DNA of 64,000 nucleotides. Source: Microthyrium microscopicum. Lineage: Eukaryota; Ascomycota; Dothideomycetes; Microthyriales; Microthyriaceae. The position numbers were made by a program, and so were the translations under genes. The DNA lies in assembly GCA_010405405.1 (NCBI GenBank), contig MU004231.1, positions 3,156,401-3,220,400 on the forward strand, read 5' to 3'. Below the pieces are notes generated by a model. That model did not search any database. It was not told the origin of the DNA and worked only from the letters and a program-made list of their open reading frames with translations. Position 1 is the stretch's first letter. Every line of letters starts with the position of its first letter. Of the stretch, positions 40,958 to 52,546 are shown in pieces.

Positions 40958-43506
40958 GGCATTGAAAGTGGAGGGGAGCAGAGGGAACGGAGAGTAACGG
41001 GCGGGAAAAAAGAGGTGGAAGATGTCGCAGGAGTCGCAAGTTGCAGGATTGCAGGTCGCGGGGCTGAAGACCTTCTGGGGACTGGCACTTGGGAGTTGTG
41101 GAGGATCAAAGTGCCCAGCTTCCAGTAGAGTAATCCAGTTTTAAGCGAAGTTGACAGCAAGTGAGCACCGGTCTTGAATTGACTTGCTGCTTGGGAAATC
41201 TAGACACCGTTCTTGGGAGTATGGGACTCGCTAGTGGTCAGTCTAAAGTCTCAAGGCTCAAGAGTGGTGGTGCAAGTCAGCTTCCGTCTTGGGGGATCAG
41301 AGATGCTTGCAAGCTGTCGACAGCGGTATAAGGGGGTGGAGGGGATAGATAGAAGGCGACACCATTGAATGGGCGCAGAATAGAGTGTTGATTGATCTTG
41401 TAGAAAATGGGGAAGTTGGGTGAGAAGTTTAGAAGGAAGTAAGATCAACAAAGGTCAGATGGGCTTAACCTCGTGTTGTCGTTACTCTACCACTAAGGAG
41501 AGTTGATGGGAGACTTGCAGACTTGGAGTCTTGGACAAGTAAAGATTCCAGACAGATCAAGTCCCAACTCGGTCAATCTGTTAAGAAAGGCTACTCCAAA
41601 ATAGGCCCAGCAAGTCAGGACTCATGTACACCAAGCTGGGATTCCTCTCAAGTTCTAAATCCGGCTAGACTTTTCATGATGGACATGCCACGCGCGAGCA
41701 TCTACTTTCTTCTCACACCTCCAAGTAAAGCATATATATCCCCATGAGCAGCTGTATATTCGTCCACCTCTATCACTTGCCACTGCTATCCACCACGATA
41801 TGCCCGGCCAGGGCTACAATGGCCACTGATAATCCAAATCAGCCCTCGAAATGCCGTTCATTGTTTCTTCAGGCAATCAGACATGCTCAAGCTCCAACTA
41901 GACCAGCCACAATGCCAATTATACAACCGATGCGACCAATTGCTTACTCTGCGCCTGTCACATCGTAACTCGCCGCGCTGAAAAGAGCAATCGGTACAGC
42001 ACAGTAGTGAGCACAGCAAGGTCTCTTTCAAGCTGTTACACACTTTACACAGCTACTATTATCTATCGATACCTTCCGCATTACCTTGAAGCACTAGAAG
42101 CACAGACTGGTTGCTTTTGTACCTCAAAGCGTTCTCAGCTGGGGTTGAGCCAAAAAGCAAACTCAAAGGCATGGCAGCCGCACACATCTCGTCTTCGGCC
42201 GAATCAATCTTGCCCAGAGGCTCTTACAAGTGACTACAACTCCATCTCTCGCGTCGTCAAAAAGAGATAGTGGATCCTATCTCGACAGGCTGAAAATCAT
42301 CAAGATCAGCTTTGCGTAAAGTGTTATCTGTTCCTCCATGCCTAAATTCGGTCAAGTGTAAAGTGCGTGAACGACCCTCCATGTCTATTTTTAGCAGACA
42401 CTCCCGTGAAGGGTGCAGTGCAGCAAACACAGGGGCCACCGGCACGCCTAGAAACACCGAACCTGGGTCCTGCTTGATGCACAAACGTCAAGCCCTTTTT
42501 GTCCAATTATCAACTGCCTCAGCCTTGGATGGGTGCATCCCACGGATGCGACGGCTACAAGTCGGAAGCTTTGCAGCAATTGAAAATAACTGGTCACTTC
42601 CCATCCACTTCAGCGTTACTAGAGGAGTAGATGGGAAGGACACCACTTATTGTGCTCCGCGGAAAGTTTTGGTCCTACCATTCTTTCACCAGAGTATCAT
42701 GAGAAAGACAATTTTGAGTAGGTTTGTTTGTATCATTGCTAACTAGGGGTAATTATAGGGATCAAAGAAACTTCTATCTATTTGAACACTCTTCCATATC
42801 GCCGCGCTCCTCGCGTCTTTTCGTCACACTCGCAAAGTCCAGGTCTCAGCGATGCTACAAGCACTTTTGCAAGTACGAGCATCAAGCATGAAAACATCCG
42901 GAGCCATTCTGCGACGGCCAGGCCGTGTTCTTGCTGGAGAGCACACAAGGTCATCGAGCAGAAAGGCCAGAAAGGCTTTTTCCAAAGCTTTCAATGCACC
43001 AGTGCCTTCTGGACTTTGCCATATCGTACACCATATTTTAGGGTCCATTCCTTCGCCCGTGAGGAGACCAAAGTTCTAGTGCCGAGTACATGCGGACCAA
43101 TTTGCCAGCTGTGATCCCCCACCCAAGCCTAGATGGGGAACAGCTGGTCAAGTTTGCTGCGAGTCCTTGTCTCTGATTGCACACGCCTTTGGTTGCGAGG
43201 ATGTGGTGAGAGTGTTCAAAATATCGAAAAGTCCAGAGACGAATCAAAAGCAAGGAATCATGGAAATCGCGGGTCCAAAACGCCAAACTCTAATGCACCG
43301 ATATGGTAGCGTTGGTTTTGCATTCGGCCCGAGTTGTTGATAGTTGGTTTTTATTCCTTGGTTTGAGTGGAGATGCCATTTCGATCTCGAGATACCGTAA
43401 TCTCGGATAACAATGAAGGGGAAAAAGGACTCGATCGACCACGCTCTGGGAGAGTCTACTTTATAAAGTAAAATAAGAGGTAATGCATAAAATTCGTAAG
43501 GAAATT
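40958..43506. other. Long intergenic stretch, no supported gene
   Basis: 2.5 kb. 40958-41500 is probably promoter and 5' UTR of the Q-rich protein gene. ORFs up to 144 codons occur on both strands, but none has a motif, a splice context or consistent coding composition. No tRNA-like box pair was seen. Small species-specific genes cannot be ruled out. Confidence 0.4.
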
Positions 43507-44058
43507 TCAACTCATAGCTGCACCATACGCCCAACGATTCGACACTGTAGGATTGATGTTGGCCATATCTTCGTCGTCGTCGCGAAAGAGGAAGTTGACG
43601 ACGCGAAACATGGTCTCGCTCATGTCATCGTCCACGTTGGTCTCGCTTGGAACTTCTTCGAAATGCTCCGAGTTATCAACATGTCCGCGCCAGGAAGCCG
43701 ATGACTGGTAGACGGGGACGGCTGGAGTCCATGTGGAGGAGGAGTGGAAGATTGCTGGTGTCGCGCTCTGCATGGCGAAATGGCTTATGGAGCGCTGTTT
43801 GGGAAGACCAGGCGGAAGAGGTATTCCACGGCGCCAAAGATACTCGATGCCGGTATCATTGGGCAGATGGTTCACCCAAGGGTTGTTGCCACCATTGGGA
43901 CAGTAGAAAAGGGGATAATCCGTGGCTCTAGTCGCAATACTTGATGTAGACGCGATTGAACTTATCGAGTCACCAGAAATATATTCGTTCCAGCATGGAG
44001 GTTGATTGCGATGGTTGGTACGATGTGAGCGTCTACGGCGTCTGTTGTGGCGACTCAT
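43507..44058 (-). CDS. Uncharacterised protein with basic N-terminus (183 aa)
   Basis: Intronless ORF from ATG 44058. The first ~20 residues are Arg/His-rich (R-H-N-R-R-R-R-R-S-H). A Ser-rich stretch follows, then a segment with N-P-W-V-N-H-L-P-N-D-T-G-I-E-Y-L-W-R-R-G-I-P-L-P-P-G that looks like a conserved block. An acidic tail contains F-L-F-R-D-D-D-E-D-M. It has no signal peptide or membrane helix; the basic head could be a nuclear localisation signal. I do not recognise the family. It could be a lineage-restricted gene. Confidence 0.6.
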   Translation of the reverse strand: MSRHNRRRRRSHRTNHRNQPPCWNEYISGDSISSIASTSSIATRATDYPLFYCPNGGNNPWVNHLPNDTGIEYLWRRGIPLPPGLPKQRSISHFAMQSATPAIFHSSSTWTPAVPVYQSSASWRGHVDNSEHFEEVPSETNVDDDMSETMFRVVNFLFRDDDEDMANINPTVSNRWAYGAAMS

Positions 44059-44945
44059 TATCGGTGTAAAGGGTTGAGATATGGGTGAAGTATCTGAGTT
44101 GATGGGAGGTACCTATACTGTCACTTGATAGTGCAGATGGTGAGAGGGAGGGACCCTAGGTAGAAAGTATCGATGCAAAGCATTGCGAATTACCCAGATT
44201 TATAGACTTTGGCGGTTGTGAGTCAAGATTGGACAAAAAGCACGACAATTGTGTGCCTAGTATCAGACAGTCATGTCTCATCTTGTTCGTTGACTCATCT
44301 CTGATCGAAAAAGTGATAGACAATCCCATATGGAAAAGTCCGTGCGCAGGCCCATTGAGGCTTGTTGCCTGCACCGCCACCCAGGCATTTTACCCATGTG
44401 ATCACATCAATCGTTTTTTTCTCATCTTCTCCGGGATCTCGAATCTCTGGAATTTTTCTTGCAAGGCTGACTCGAAAGAAAAGGAATCAGACATCATTTT
44501 GTATTCATTTAGTGTTTCAAAAAAACAAAGCAAAATTACATTTCCCGGATGCCCCAGCACGCCTACGACCCTACGTGGCAGACGAATTCTCGTGGAGTCA
44601 TATTACCCTCAAATGCCACCACCATTTATACCCAACTCGCCCAATTTAGGCACCGCCAGAATCATCGTCAAGTGAGCTGGCGGCCCCTTCAACGAATGGA
44701 CAGACCAAGTAATACGCTGCAGTTCACCACGATTGCTGCCCCTGCATTACAAAACTCATACACATCTTCATTTACATCGGAGTCGACATGAAACTGCCGG
44801 GCTAGTGAATTTGAGGTGAACTGAAGCTCACCGCCCTGAATTATAGTAGATGCTAGATGCTAGATGCTAGGTGCCAGCCATTGTAGCCTAAAGAGCGTGT
44901 GAACTTGGTCCGCGTATTGAATATCAACTTGCGAGCCACCAGTCA
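44059..44945. other. Intergenic
   Basis: Promoter side of the 183 aa gene and 3' flank of the dehydrogenase. A short AGATGCT triplication is seen at ~44850. No gene supported. Confidence 0.4.
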
Positions 44946-46352
44946 TCAAAACATTGCCTTGACAATTTCGGCCACCTTGTCGAAAACAGGCCCACTCTCT
45001 TGTTTTGTTGCCCGTTTAACAATAATGGGAACCTGGTCGTCGCCCACGCCTTTGTCGCTCAGGCGTGTCGTCAAACCCAGTTCTTCAACAAGCTCGAGCA
45101 CTCGATCTCCAACCGCAGAGGCATCAATCTGCGCCGTACCCGTGACTTTGGCGCCTACAAATGGTGCCATGCGCGCCAGTTGCTCCGCAGCAGCTGGGTC
45201 GTGGGATTTGAGTTTGGCGACGTGCCCAAGGGTGATACATGATGTGATGCCATGTGGAATACCATATGGAGACCCCAGTGCATACCCTAGAGTATGTGAT
45301 AGGCCCAGCGGACTTTTCATTCCCTGACCTGTACGCTTTTAGCATGACTGACTCATAGCATGAAGAAGATGAATACTACCTATAAATCCGAGGCTGGCAA
45401 ATGCGGCCAGCTGCAGTTGTGTGATAGCATCCTCATCTTTGGGATTCTTGTGGTAGATGGGCAGGTAAGTAAATAGCTTGCTTGCTGCCTGGAGTACGAT
45501 CATGCGGTCAAGCTCTGATGCGTCTGGATGATACATGGTCTCAACTGCGTGATCCATTGCACGCATACCAGTGGATGTCCAGAGATGAGGAGGCGTTTTA
45601 ATGGCAAAACTAGAGTCATATAGAATGACTTGAGGATAGAGCTCAGGTGCGCTGACACTAATTTTGAGTCCGTCATCACTTCGAAAGTCAGTCCGAGGTC
45701 AGGAGCGAGTATGTCAAGCAGGTTAATGAGCTTACCCGGTGTAGCCAGCGTTTTTGGTACATTCAGCAGCACTAATCGTTGTTGGGATGGTAATATGTGT
45801 TAGAAATTTGCCCGTCTTTTCATGGACTCGATGAGAAATTGCCTTGGCCGCATCGATTGGAGAGCCGCCTCCAATGCTGATCACCGTATCAACACTGGAA
45901 TCCTTCAGGACTATCTCTGTAGCTTCGTCTATCTCTGCTACAGGAGCATGTTGACGAATTTTGGCAAAGGTGCTAACGTGGTGATCTGTGACATGCATCA
46001 GTACCTTGCTGTGGTTTCTCGCTTTAATAACGCTGCATACCGGTTAGTAAAGCCTCAACCTTTTTGATCAAATCAGTTTTGGTGGCAAGCGAACTACCAG
46101 TTACGATGAAAGCTTTTGACTTTTCACTTGGTAGTGACGAAATGAGATGTTTCTCAACGGATCCGCTGCCATGATGTCTGACGTTGTTAGAAAACCAACA
46201 AACCCTCTTGAAACAAGGAGTAACTTGACAACACGGTAATTCTTGTTGTAATGCCATTTTCCACATTATCATGATAAAACGGTATTGAAGAGGTGTACTT
46301 ACAAGGCTTGAAGCTTGGTTGGTAACCAAGATCCAACCAGATTGTTTGACAT
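44946..46352 (-). CDS. Iron-containing alcohol dehydrogenase / maleylacetate reductase family (372 aa)
   Basis: NAD(P)H-dependent, metal-dependent dehydrogenase, probably cytosolic. Five exons (minus strand): 46303-46352, 46041-46177, 45736-45985, 45380-45678, 44946-45328. All junctions are GT-AG and phases agree. The protein starts M-S-N-N-L-V-G-S-W. The nucleotide motif G-G-G-S-P-I-D lies at 101-107, reached through D-H-H-V-S-T-F-A-K-I-R-Q, which is rebuilt only if the acceptor after GTCACAG is used. Metal-site helices A-M-D-H-A-V-E and S-H-T-L-G-Y with G-I-P-H-G-I-T follow in order. The H-T-L-G / P-H-G pattern favours maleylacetate-reductase-like enzymes of aromatic catabolism over short-chain alcohol oxidation, but no catechol-pathway genes are near. 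A MITE lies 130 bp upstream of the ATG. Confidence 0.88.
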
Positions 46353-47010
46353 AATTGCGCGAAATTGGGAGAAGCAACGGTATGGTTTCAAAGCAGGACC
46401 CTTTAAACACGACCTGACTAGAGAGGACGAGTTCATGTATAAATTTTGGTACTGAAATGAAGCTCTCTGGTGCTCGTTTACCGAAAACTTCTGTTCAAAC
46501 GCACAAAGCTAGCGTGGTTTTTCTTGCAGGGGGCGCGTCTGATTTAGGGGATCCTCACTATTGCTTAGGGACAAAACCTCGCTGGAAAACCGCGCTAGCT
46601 TTGTGCGTTTCAACAGAAGTTTTCGGTAGCCGAGGAGGGGAGTTGTGATCTCACTACTACTTTATCCTGGCTGTGTAAGCGTTACAACCTATGACATATT
46701 TGCCTCCACTTTTGATGCTTTTATGATTTGACTTGAAAGCCGATTATTGCTAAAGTTCAGCGAGGAAAAATTGAATAAAAGCTTACAAACGGACAAACTA
46801 CCTTAGTCACAATGCGAAATATCATCATGTAGTCAGTCGTTTAGATCAGCCGTTTATCGTTCGTCCGCTCAGTCAACTTAGATGACGCGTACTCATACAA
46901 GACATGCTTCTGTGCCAATAATGTTAAACCGACCAGCGCTCCGCTCGAGCTCAATAACTCAAGTCCACCCTGTGTTCTGCATTGCGATCGCCGAACTCAA
47001 GACCAACTCT
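46353..47010. other. Dehydrogenase promoter region with MITE
   Basis: Contains the promoter of the dehydrogenase gene, the MITE at 46482-46626, and the 3' flank of ysh1. Nothing else recognised. Confidence 0.5.
46482..46626. mobile_element. 145 bp MITE with 42 bp TIRs and TA target duplication
   Basis: TIRs at 46482-46523 and 46585-46626 begin CCGAAAACTTCTGTT and match over 42 bp with two mismatches. TA flanks both sides (46480-46481 and 46627-46628). The 61 bp interior is non-coding and of normal GC. Size, TIRs and the TA duplication indicate a miniature inverted-repeat element mobilised by a Tc1/mariner-type transposase. Its TIR differs from those of the two larger elements here. Near-identical TIRs without AT drift suggest recent insertion, or escape from RIP because it is short. 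Confidence 0.9.
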
Positions 47011-49772
47011 TTAACCCATACTCGCAACAGTCTCACAAGCACGCTCCACCACTGCCTGTACACGCGCTCTCAACGCTCCATTCGAGCACTCAACTCGCAA
47101 TTCCCGCAGCCACACGCGCGCCACGAACGGAGCAATCCTAATCTCCAAACCTGGCTCATCTTTGTCCGCCGTGCTGCTCGTCAAGGAAGCCCAAGTGCTT
47201 GCACTAGCAGAGTCGTCGCCAGCAGGCGTAGCGATAATAGGCGTGATGGCCGAGTCGCCGAACTGGTTCTCTAGTAGAAGTAGCAGACGAGCGAGTTTGT
47301 CTGCTGGGTCACGAGTAGTGTGCGGGTTGTGTTCATCATGGTGATGAGCGTGAGGAGATGCGGAGCCTAAAGGAAATGTTAGAGAAGTGCGAAAGAGAGA
47401 TTGGGGAAAGACAGCAGCTTACGTTTGACACCGACCATGCCGGTCTCCATTTGGAGAAGAACGCTGAGAACTGAGTCGGCGATGCTGTCGTTGAGCATGT
47501 TACCTTCCCATTCTAGTGTCACTTGGCCGCCGGTTTCGACGTTGACTGTTACGCTATCCATCACGAGGAATGTAGTAGAGGATTGAGTGGTATGGCCGTT
47601 GGTGCCGTTGCCATTTACGTTGCCATTCGAGCTAGAGGTCGGGATTTCTTTCAGGCCACCAAACATGCCTTCGAGTCCCCATTTGATGAGGTCGACACCA
47701 GCGGAGCAGAAAAGACGCTTTTTGAAAGCAATGCTTGTGGTGGTCAGACCGGCATACTCCTTGAGATCCTCAGGTGCCATTAGAGTGAGATTGAAGCCGT
47801 TTTGAACAAGCACGCCAGAGACGATTCTATCATCTTCTACTGCTTGAGCGGCGGCATCGGATTGAGGAGCGGAGAGAAGGGTGGGAGGGGGTAGTTTAGC
47901 AAGGCGTCCAACAACTTTGGCAAATTTGTCTCGCTTGAACGGTATCTTCACCACCTCACTATTGGCTGGTGTGAATACCTTGAACGGCTTAGCGCGAGTA
48001 CTGTTCAAAGACAGGAGCTTTGATTTGAAGCGGGTCATGGCATGTTTTGCGCCATGGACGAGAATAATGATTTCGGCGCCAGTCTCCTCAACAAATTCCC
48101 GATTCTGCGGCCCATCCACATGGGCAGCAAAACTCGTTTCTTGAATTGTGCAGCGACGAGCGATGTGTCGTTCCTCAGCCACTCGTCCGACCTGTACTTC
48201 TGGCTGGTTCATTATTGCCTTCACAGACTGGGGCTCATTAAGCAGTGTCTGTGCCATGGTTCCCTCAACGCTGTAACCAGTAATGATAACACCATTTTTG
48301 GGATCGGGAGCCCATCTCTCTAGAAGCTGTCGACTGGCTCCATTTTGCATCATACCAGGAGTAGCGAGCATGACACAAGGACCAGTATCCTCAAAGCGAT
48401 CGATCGATTTAAGAGCTCGTACAAACTGAAAGTTCCAAGGGTTTACACTTTCTGGGTCTTTGCCAGATCGCTCTGCATCTGCCATCCGCTCAGCAAAGAG
48501 GCGTTTGATGTTTTCGTTCATGGCAGAAATGTATGTTTTGTAGACGACCATACATCGTCGCGCTAGCTGTGAAGCATAGTATATTGGCACCTTTTGGTAC
48601 TGTGGATGCTTCGACCAGTATTCTTCCAGAATTAGAAGTAGCTCTTGAACGGTCCCTAGAGCAAAGACTGGAAGTAGTGCTCTCCCATTACGATCAAGAA
48701 TACCGGTAACGCCTTTTAAGAAGGCTAGTTCTCGCTCTGCTCGTGGGATATGTAAAGCTGTGCCAAAAGTACTTTCGCATATTAGCACATCAACCTTTAG
48801 GCCTTCAGGAATTGTAGCCTTGACTAAATGCCGATCTTCTTCGCGAGAGTAATCTCCAGTAAAAAGGATTTTTAGGCCAGCAATGTCGATGAGGTACATT
48901 GCAGCACCCAGGACGTGCCCAGCAGGATAAGGCGTGACCCGAATAGAGGATATTGTATGCGTTGTGTAAAAGTCGATCGGTTCGATCTTTGGGAATGTTG
49001 CAAGATGATCAGCCTCCGTATATAATGCGATTTTTTGTTCAGCGGAGGATGTGAGGTTGCTGTTCTATGTCAGAAATCTGATATTGATTCATGGTCACAA
49101 CTTACTTGACGCGTAGACCATCTGGAATAAGCCATCTATAGATAGCTTTGGTTGCGTAGGTCATCAATACTCGACCTTGGAAATTGGTCTTCGCGAGGAC
49201 GTATGGTAGTGCAGCGGCATGATCAACGTGGAAGCTGGATCAGATGTTAGCATTATTCATCGACTATGTAGTGGACAAGATAGGCATGAAGTAGGAGTGA
49301 CACAGTAAAAAGCATGCAGATATAGAGAGCGGACAAGTATGGTATTGATTGATCTTACTACTTGACTGACTGACAATACATCTGCGCGAAGCTATCCAAA
49401 CTGGAAACTTGTAATGCCTGACCAGTGTGCTACTGGTGGGAACTAATAGGCTATGGGCAGCGAGGAAACTTACTGGCTAATTAGAAGAAGATCTACTTTT
49501 CCTAGATCAAACGAATCAAACCATGGCAAAGAACGACTACCGTCATAACCAGGATGCATTCCAGCATCGAGCTACACCAACGTTAATGTCTGTTTGTTTG
49601 ATGATAAAAGCGGATGGTGTACCATGACAGTCTTTCCCTTGTATTCGATGATATGACACGATCTGCCAACTTCATTTCCACCACCTAGGCAGGTGAACTG
49701 CAGTGTATCTGAGGCATTGGCACTCTCGGTTGCAGTGCCATCGAGATCGTCGGCTTTGCGTTTGGTAGACAT
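47011..49772 (-). CDS. ysh1: Cleavage/polyadenylation endoribonuclease Ysh1 (CPSF-73), 789 aa
   Basis: Nuclear metallo-beta-lactamase/beta-CASP endonuclease that cuts pre-mRNA at the poly(A) site within CPF. Exons (minus strand): 49623-49772, 49474-49571, 49106-49234, 47423-49059, 47011-47366. The catalytic zinc motif H-F-H-V-D-H is at residues 83-88; its first His codon spans an intron. Earlier [10 protein letters not shown] and L-D-A-G-M-H-P-G-Y are diagnostic. Later come [13 protein letters not shown], the beta-CASP region with [19 protein letters not shown], and V-D-G-P-Q-N-R. The last exon adds a C-terminal domain ending E-T-V-A-S-M-G, with a His-rich linker. It is divergent from TAF4, with 551 bp between start codons. 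All exon phases agree. Confidence 0.96.
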
Positions 49773-50323
49773 TCTGAGAGAGTCGCATACGATTTGAGAA
49801 CTAGGGAAGTGAGCACTACATTGAGCGCATGACAATATCGATTCGTGTTTGCGGCACGCTATTACAGCCGAGTTGATTGCAAGCAGTAGATACGGTGAGG
49901 CCCGGTCCTTGAATCAGTAGATCAAATGTGTTGAATGGTGAGCAGGTTGAAGTTGAGAAAGTGAGGTTTGGATTCTTCAATGTTGCACGCATAAGGCAAG
50001 CCCATAAGCGCGTGTCCGCGTTTAATTAACCGCCACTGCTCGCCAGGCTTCTCAACTTGCTCTCTCCACCTCCATTTCGAATACTTCACATTTCCAACAC
50101 TCCATCATCAATCCACCGCCATCCTCGACACATAAACATATACCCCGCTATCCGCTTCCTCACCTCACCGCCCGATTCTTGCCGTCAACGCATGGTCTCC
50201 GCCAACATCTGATGGCCTAGTGTACAACACCCTACTTCCTCGCGTGCCGAGCGCGCCCCTTGCTTCCTCAGTCATTCTACCGCCTCCATCGTCACTTCCA
50301 ACACCTATTTGGATCTTTTCACC
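49773..50323. promoter_or_regulatory. Divergent promoter between ysh1 and TAF4
   Basis: 551 bp shared upstream region of two Pol II-machinery genes. The TAF4 side has a long pyrimidine-rich leader (~50030-50323), typical of fungal 5' UTRs. There is no obvious TATA box. Confidence 0.55.
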
Positions 50324-52139
50324 ATGACTGAGCACATGAACCCGCCTCTACCTCCATCCTCCATGTCTAATATGGCAGGACAACCACCCGCAAAACGTCC
50401 GCGGCTGACGACCGATTTCCCCGGCCAAACCAGCACACCAATCTACGGCCCACCTTTTCCCAGCCCAGGACTCAGCTCATATTCATCAAACTCTCTCCCT
50501 CCATCTCCATATCAATCCTTTAGTCCACCGCAACCGATCCAACCCACTCCAACTTCTGCGTATAATCCCACAATGCCTCGGACACCCTCTGGTGTCATGG
50601 GCCCGCCAGAGCGCCCAAAAGCTGATCGAGCCACTAATATTAATGAACTCAGTGATGCGCTGTTTGCTGCAGGCGTCAATATCGCGGAAGAAGAGCGCTT
50701 GGCAATGGAGTATGGCAACAATCAGTTCGCAAGCTTTGGAACGTCATTTGGCCACTCACAAGGCTCTTCGCATACCATCACACCAGAATCCTGGTCTCAA
50801 TCATCGACCGCCGCGCAGTTTGCGCAGTCTTCGCGACCAAATGGATCTCTCGGTGATCCGGACGTAACACTATCAGAATTTGAGCGGCAAGTCCAAGCAG
50901 AGCATTATGCTGCAGCGAAGCGTCAAGCCGAGCTAAAGGCAATCCCTATGAATGATGCCTTCCTCCAAATCAACACAGTCCGCAACCGGATCCATAACCG
51001 AACAACCGAATCACAGGTTTTCTTGAAGCAGGATGGCGTTACGGTTGCCGATGCAAGAAGCTCGCATGCCCATCTTGTCACTGGCCCTCCAGGTTCTAAT
51101 GGGGCTCTAGTGAGGGCGCAAGTCTATACACTCAACGAAACGTCGTCCATGGTGGATCTATTCAGCTTAATATCTCTAGCTACGCAGCAGCGTTTAAGAG
51201 ATGTGATGGAAGATGCTTATGCTACTGCGCGTGCCCGTCAATATGGGTCTGGCGGAGTTGTACCTCCAGAGTGGGCAGACATTGCGACAGGATCGACAAA
51301 CGCCGAAAAAACTACCGTACGACCACAGGCTATATCCGGAACGGCATGGGAGACAGCTCCCGATAGTGCTGTCAGCCCCATGACCGTTGTACCAGCTAAG
51401 CGTATGCTGGCCTGCCGGTTTTAATGCTACATTTTGCTAAACAGGAACAGGTCCTCATGATGACTCGAGTAGAACTCGACCTCCCACACCTCCTCCAGAG
51501 CCAGAAGTAGCTCCTGTGCCCACAATACGGTATCCACCGAGATTACCGATCGTTCTTCGAGAATTGGGAACAGCTTCACTTGCACAGGAGCGTAAACGCG
51601 TCGAGGCCCGAAAGAAGCGACAGCTACAACAGGCAAAGAAAGATCAAGATTCGGCTATGGAAACTGATGATGCTACCGAATCGCCAAACCCTGGAACGCC
51701 AAATTCTGCTAGTACCCCTTCCGTTGTGGAGCCGAAAATTACCAAGAAAGAACGTGAAAAGCTCAACAAGGACAAGCAAACTGAGGAAGTTCTTCGACAG
51801 CAAGCAAATCAGACTGCAGCTCTTGCCCTAGGTGGACTTGGTGGAGGCAAGAAGTACAGCTGGCTTACCCCTGGCGCCCGGTCTGGTGGTGGTGGAACTG
51901 GTGCAGGTCAACGCGACAAACTGGCGAAGAAAGCATTGGGCATAAAAAAGGAAAAGGCAGCTCCTCCTGCTCCAACTGAAGATCCGGCACTGGCTAGCAA
52001 AAAGTCCTATCAATCAGTTGGTCTTTTGAAGGAGACGCCCGGCATTCAGCTACGAGATATTCTTAATGTGATTGAACGGGAAGCAAAAGAGAGTCGCGTA
52101 CTCCTTCGAGGATATTCCCGCCTCGGCAATAGCCATTAG
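50324..52139 (+). CDS. TAF4: TFIID subunit TAF4 (590 aa)
   Basis: Component of TFIID that pairs with TAF12 through a histone-fold-like domain at Pol II promoters. Exons 50324-51401 and 51445-52139, intron GTATGC..AACAG with a GCTAAAC branch. The N-terminal ~100 residues are Pro/Ser-rich with an A-K-R-P-R-L basic patch. The conserved TAF4 C-terminal region starts near residue 270: M-V-D-L-F-S-L-I-S-L-A-T-Q-Q-R-L at ~276-291, then R-D-V-M-E-D-A-Y-A-T-A-R-A-R. After the intron come L-R-E-L-G-T-A-S-L-A-Q-E, a Lys/Glu-rich helix, the block K-Y-S-W-L-T-P-G, and a final helix L-R-D-I-L-N-V-I-E-R-E. The order matches fungal TAF4 proteins. The ATG at 50324 is chosen because the frame upstream offers only non-ATG codons. 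Confidence 0.9.
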
Positions 52140-52546
52140 AAAGCGCGGTTTACCAAACTTTACATGGCTAGGCTCTGGAAGGAGTGAGAATGCAGTGGCA
52201 GTACTCCCTTGGCAGTCAGTATTTGCTCTTGATGGCGGCTTGAATCGAAGAGGGTGGGCGACAATGTCAAATGGGTTTATGGGGTCGAATGGACCATTGG
52301 ATACCCACTGCATATCATCGGTGTTTCAGGCTTCCACTGTCTTGTTGCATAGCTTTGGGTTTGATCAAGCATATCTTCAAAATTCAAGGTTGCTAATGCA
52401 GTTATTATCACATGGGCAATTTAAGCTCTTGATTTACACATGTCGCTTTCTATGTTCGTGTCTTCAATCCGTGTCCCATATCACATCGTTACGACTCCCC
52501 TCCGTGCCTGATCTGAGTCGGTGTTTTGCATTTTGAGTATTGCTCG
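52140..52546. other. Intergenic, convergent 3' ends
   Basis: 3' flanks of TAF4 and the sideroflexin gene. No coding feature. Confidence 0.5.

Noticed and set aside
42312-42746. 144-codon plus-strand ORF
   Set aside because: No motif, an opposing ORF on the other strand, and no splice or promoter support.
44946-46352. Dehydrogenase as a frameshifted pseudogene
   Set aside because: An apparent frame conflict near 46041 disappears when the acceptor ending at 45986 is used; all five exons then fit.
46024-46410. Continuous 128-codon reading across the dehydrogenase 5' end
   Set aside because: Runs through the first intron; the spliced form (exons 46303-46352 and 46041-46177) gives the family-like N-terminus.
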